A stretch of 64,000 nucleotides of DNA from Coturnix japonica (Eukaryota; Chordata; Aves; Galliformes; Phasianidae), in NCBI RefSeq assembly GCF_001577835.2, contig NC_029529.1, forward strand, positions 5,520,157-5,584,156, given 5' to 3'. The translations under genes were made by a program, and so were the position numbers. Position 1 is the stretch's first letter, and the number at the start of each line of letters is the position of its first letter. Under the pieces are notes generated by a model. It ran no database searches. It was not told where the DNA came from and was given only the letters and a program-made list of their open reading frames with translations. Positions 62,101 to 64,000 of this stretch are shown piece after piece.

Positions 62101-64000
62101 GAGTGTGGTTTAATCTCTTATTGCCACGCTCTCTAGCAAGGTGCAGGCAGATGAATTGGTGAGCCCTGACCTTCACACTGACTTTCTTAGTAATTTGCTG
62201 CAAAACTGGTTAGTACTTTTTCCCTTGCTCCCTGCATGGATAAAAGCCAAGCTTTATAAATCATGTGTGTAAACAGAAATATCCTCCTTCCTTGAATACG
62301 ATTACTATTTAGAAAGAGGAGGCTGTTGTTACACGAGGCAGAGAACCTGTTTAATCTGGAGAGACTGGCTCTGATGCCAGACGCCGTTACCATAACAGTT
62401 TATGTCTGTCCAAAGTTTCAGAGTGAAAATTAAAATATCTCCTATAAACTGGTTTTATACAGTTTTTGCCCAGCTAAGGTCATTTTCAGAGCTTCTAACA
62501 CTCTTTCTGTTAGGTGACATCTAGGAGCTATTTTCGTACGCATGCAAATAAGCCATGTGGTGCCTCTACAATGACACAGTATGTAAATGTAGAATATTTG
62601 TTTCTGCAGCCCAGATGATCTTGTGGGACCAAGCAAGAAGGAAGCAGTCAGCAACAGCCCCCAGAAGTGGGGCTGCAGGGGTTGCTTCAAGGAGAGCCAA
62701 CACAGCCAAGTGGAGCACCATGCTCCTTCCAGTGTTAATTTCAAGCTCTGTTTCTTTAAGAAAAATAGGGAAAATCAACCTCTGTACTACAGTTACCAAT
62801 TCACCACAAGAAAAAGAAATATATATATAACAGCAAGCTTTTGGTTGGCATGTGTGAAGCAAAGCTATTTCTTTTATTTGAGGTGCTTTAAGGTCCCTCC
62901 AAAAAAATGAGTAAGAGTTTTCTTTTCCTGGCTGCTTTTGAAAGGCTGCAACCACATGCTCCCCTCTGCGTGACCATTCCCCATTGGGTTGTGCCGGGCA
63001 CAGCCTGCTCCTGCAGGGAGAGGATGGCAATAGGGATGGAGATGATGGCAACAGGGAGAAGGATGGGGCTGAGGACAGGGATGGAGATGGGGAAGTGAAT
63101 GAGGACAGGGATGGGATGGAGGTGGGAATGGGGGGAGAGAAGGACAAGAGCAGGAAGTGCTCCAGGCAGCCTGGAGGAGCACGGAGCTGGAGGTGACTCA
63201 TGGAGAGCTGGACACTGCTTGGGTTCAGGCTGGGACAGCAGCAAACCTCAGTGTTTCACTGACGAAGCCTCTGAGCACAGCACTGGTCTGTAACTCTTCC
63301 CTGTGGTACAGCATCAGCGCTTTCTCCCCATCAACCTTTGGTCCTCCTCACTGTCCCCTTGATTGCAGATTTGTGAATTAATAGAAAACTAGTGCTGCAG
63401 TCTGTTTTAATCACCTGTTAGTTTCATCTACCACTGCTGATATGAAAACATTCCTGGCTTAAGTCATCTGTAAACAATTTGCATTCTCCATTACATCACC
63501 CAGATCCACCCTACATCTTTAAATGCTATCATTGCCTATAAAAAGAAAATAAAAATGTCCAAAACCCCTTTTCCAGCACGATGTCTGTTTCTCTGCCTCT
63601 GACCACAGCTCTGAGCAATTGGGGACAGGCAATGTGACAAAAAGAAGCATAACCTGGTCAAGGTATGGGGTAAAGCCCTCATGGTGAGGGGTCCAAGCAT
63701 TGTAGTCTGGCCAGGACAGCAGGGGAGGGATATTAAAGCACTGAGATGTGACCTGAAGCGGAGAAAGGGCACTGAGAGAGGACAAAATACACCTTTTCTC
63801 TCCCAGTGTTCTCAGAGTGATCAAAGGAGCTGCTTTTCTTCTGAAGCTTTACTGCTGGAATGATGGCAGAGCTTGCATTATTTTTTGCACTCGCATTTTT
63901 TTTTTCTGGCTTTAAATAAAGCCACAAATGTGCTCTAGTAGCTTTCCTTCCTTTCTCATTCCTAGGATGCTGGAACTCATTGCATCCCAGCACGGGTGGT
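59120..64000. other. Intergenic, candidate regulatory block and minisatellite
   Basis: No gene recognised. The segment 61130-61430 is an AT-rich block with many TAAT/ATTA cores. The purine-rich minisatellite at 63015-63150 explains the long open frames nearby. The rest is unremarkable. Confidence 0.55.
63015..63150. repeat. Degenerate GGGATGG/GAGATGG minisatellite
   Basis: Purine-rich irregular units such as AGGGATGGAGATG and GAGGACAGGGATGG repeat over about 135 bases. The purine bias removes stops and creates long spurious open frames on both strands (for instance a Pro/Ser-rich frame on the minus strand at 62566-63201). Confidence 0.8.

Noticed and set aside
62566-63201. 211-codon Pro/Ser-rich open frame on the minus strand
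   Set aside because: The length comes from the purine-rich minisatellite opposite, which lacks stop triplets; the Pro/Ser repeats are a by-product.

Overview
This is vertebrate nuclear DNA, most likely from a bird and probably a galliform. Three things point that way. The single recognisable gene is split into six exons with GT/AG introns. At least four short stretches match 3' ends of CR1 LINEs, the dominant avian retrotransposon. The rest is mostly non-coding DNA with few repeats, simple-sequence tracts and one small CpG island. There is no sign of operons, prokaryotic genes, CRISPR arrays or phage.

The one gene I can support is TEKT4 (tektin-4), a filament protein of ciliary and flagellar axonemes, on the + strand from 30040 to 42009. 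The six exons join in frame to 1386 coding bases (461 residues plus stop), and every junction has a plausible donor and acceptor. The tektin nonapeptide signature RPNVELCRD is encoded in exon 5. The promoter is TATA-less and lies in a CpG cluster with a GC box, two inverted CCAAT boxes and, 24 bases before the ATG, a symmetric RFX X-box-like site, which fits a motile-cilium gene. Poly(A) signals follow at 42126 and 42383.

Layout: 1-29.8 kb is upstream intergenic DNA with repeat copies A and B, three CR1 fragments and simple repeats. 29.8-42.4 kb is TEKT4, with repeat copy C in intron 3 and a TA-rich tract in intron 5. 42.4-64 kb is downstream intergenic DNA with a (CA)n microsatellite, repeat copy D, a degenerate GGGATGG-type minisatellite and several AT-rich, homeodomain-core-rich blocks that look like candidate conserved non-coding elements.

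I found no new multi-gene system. The most interesting items are the X-box next to the TEKT4 start, a four-copy dispersed repeat with an inverted CAGGTG/CACCTG hairpin whose stem changes in a compensatory way between copies, and the candidate regulatory blocks in this gene-poor region. Open frames outside TEKT4 are short and show no recognisable protein.
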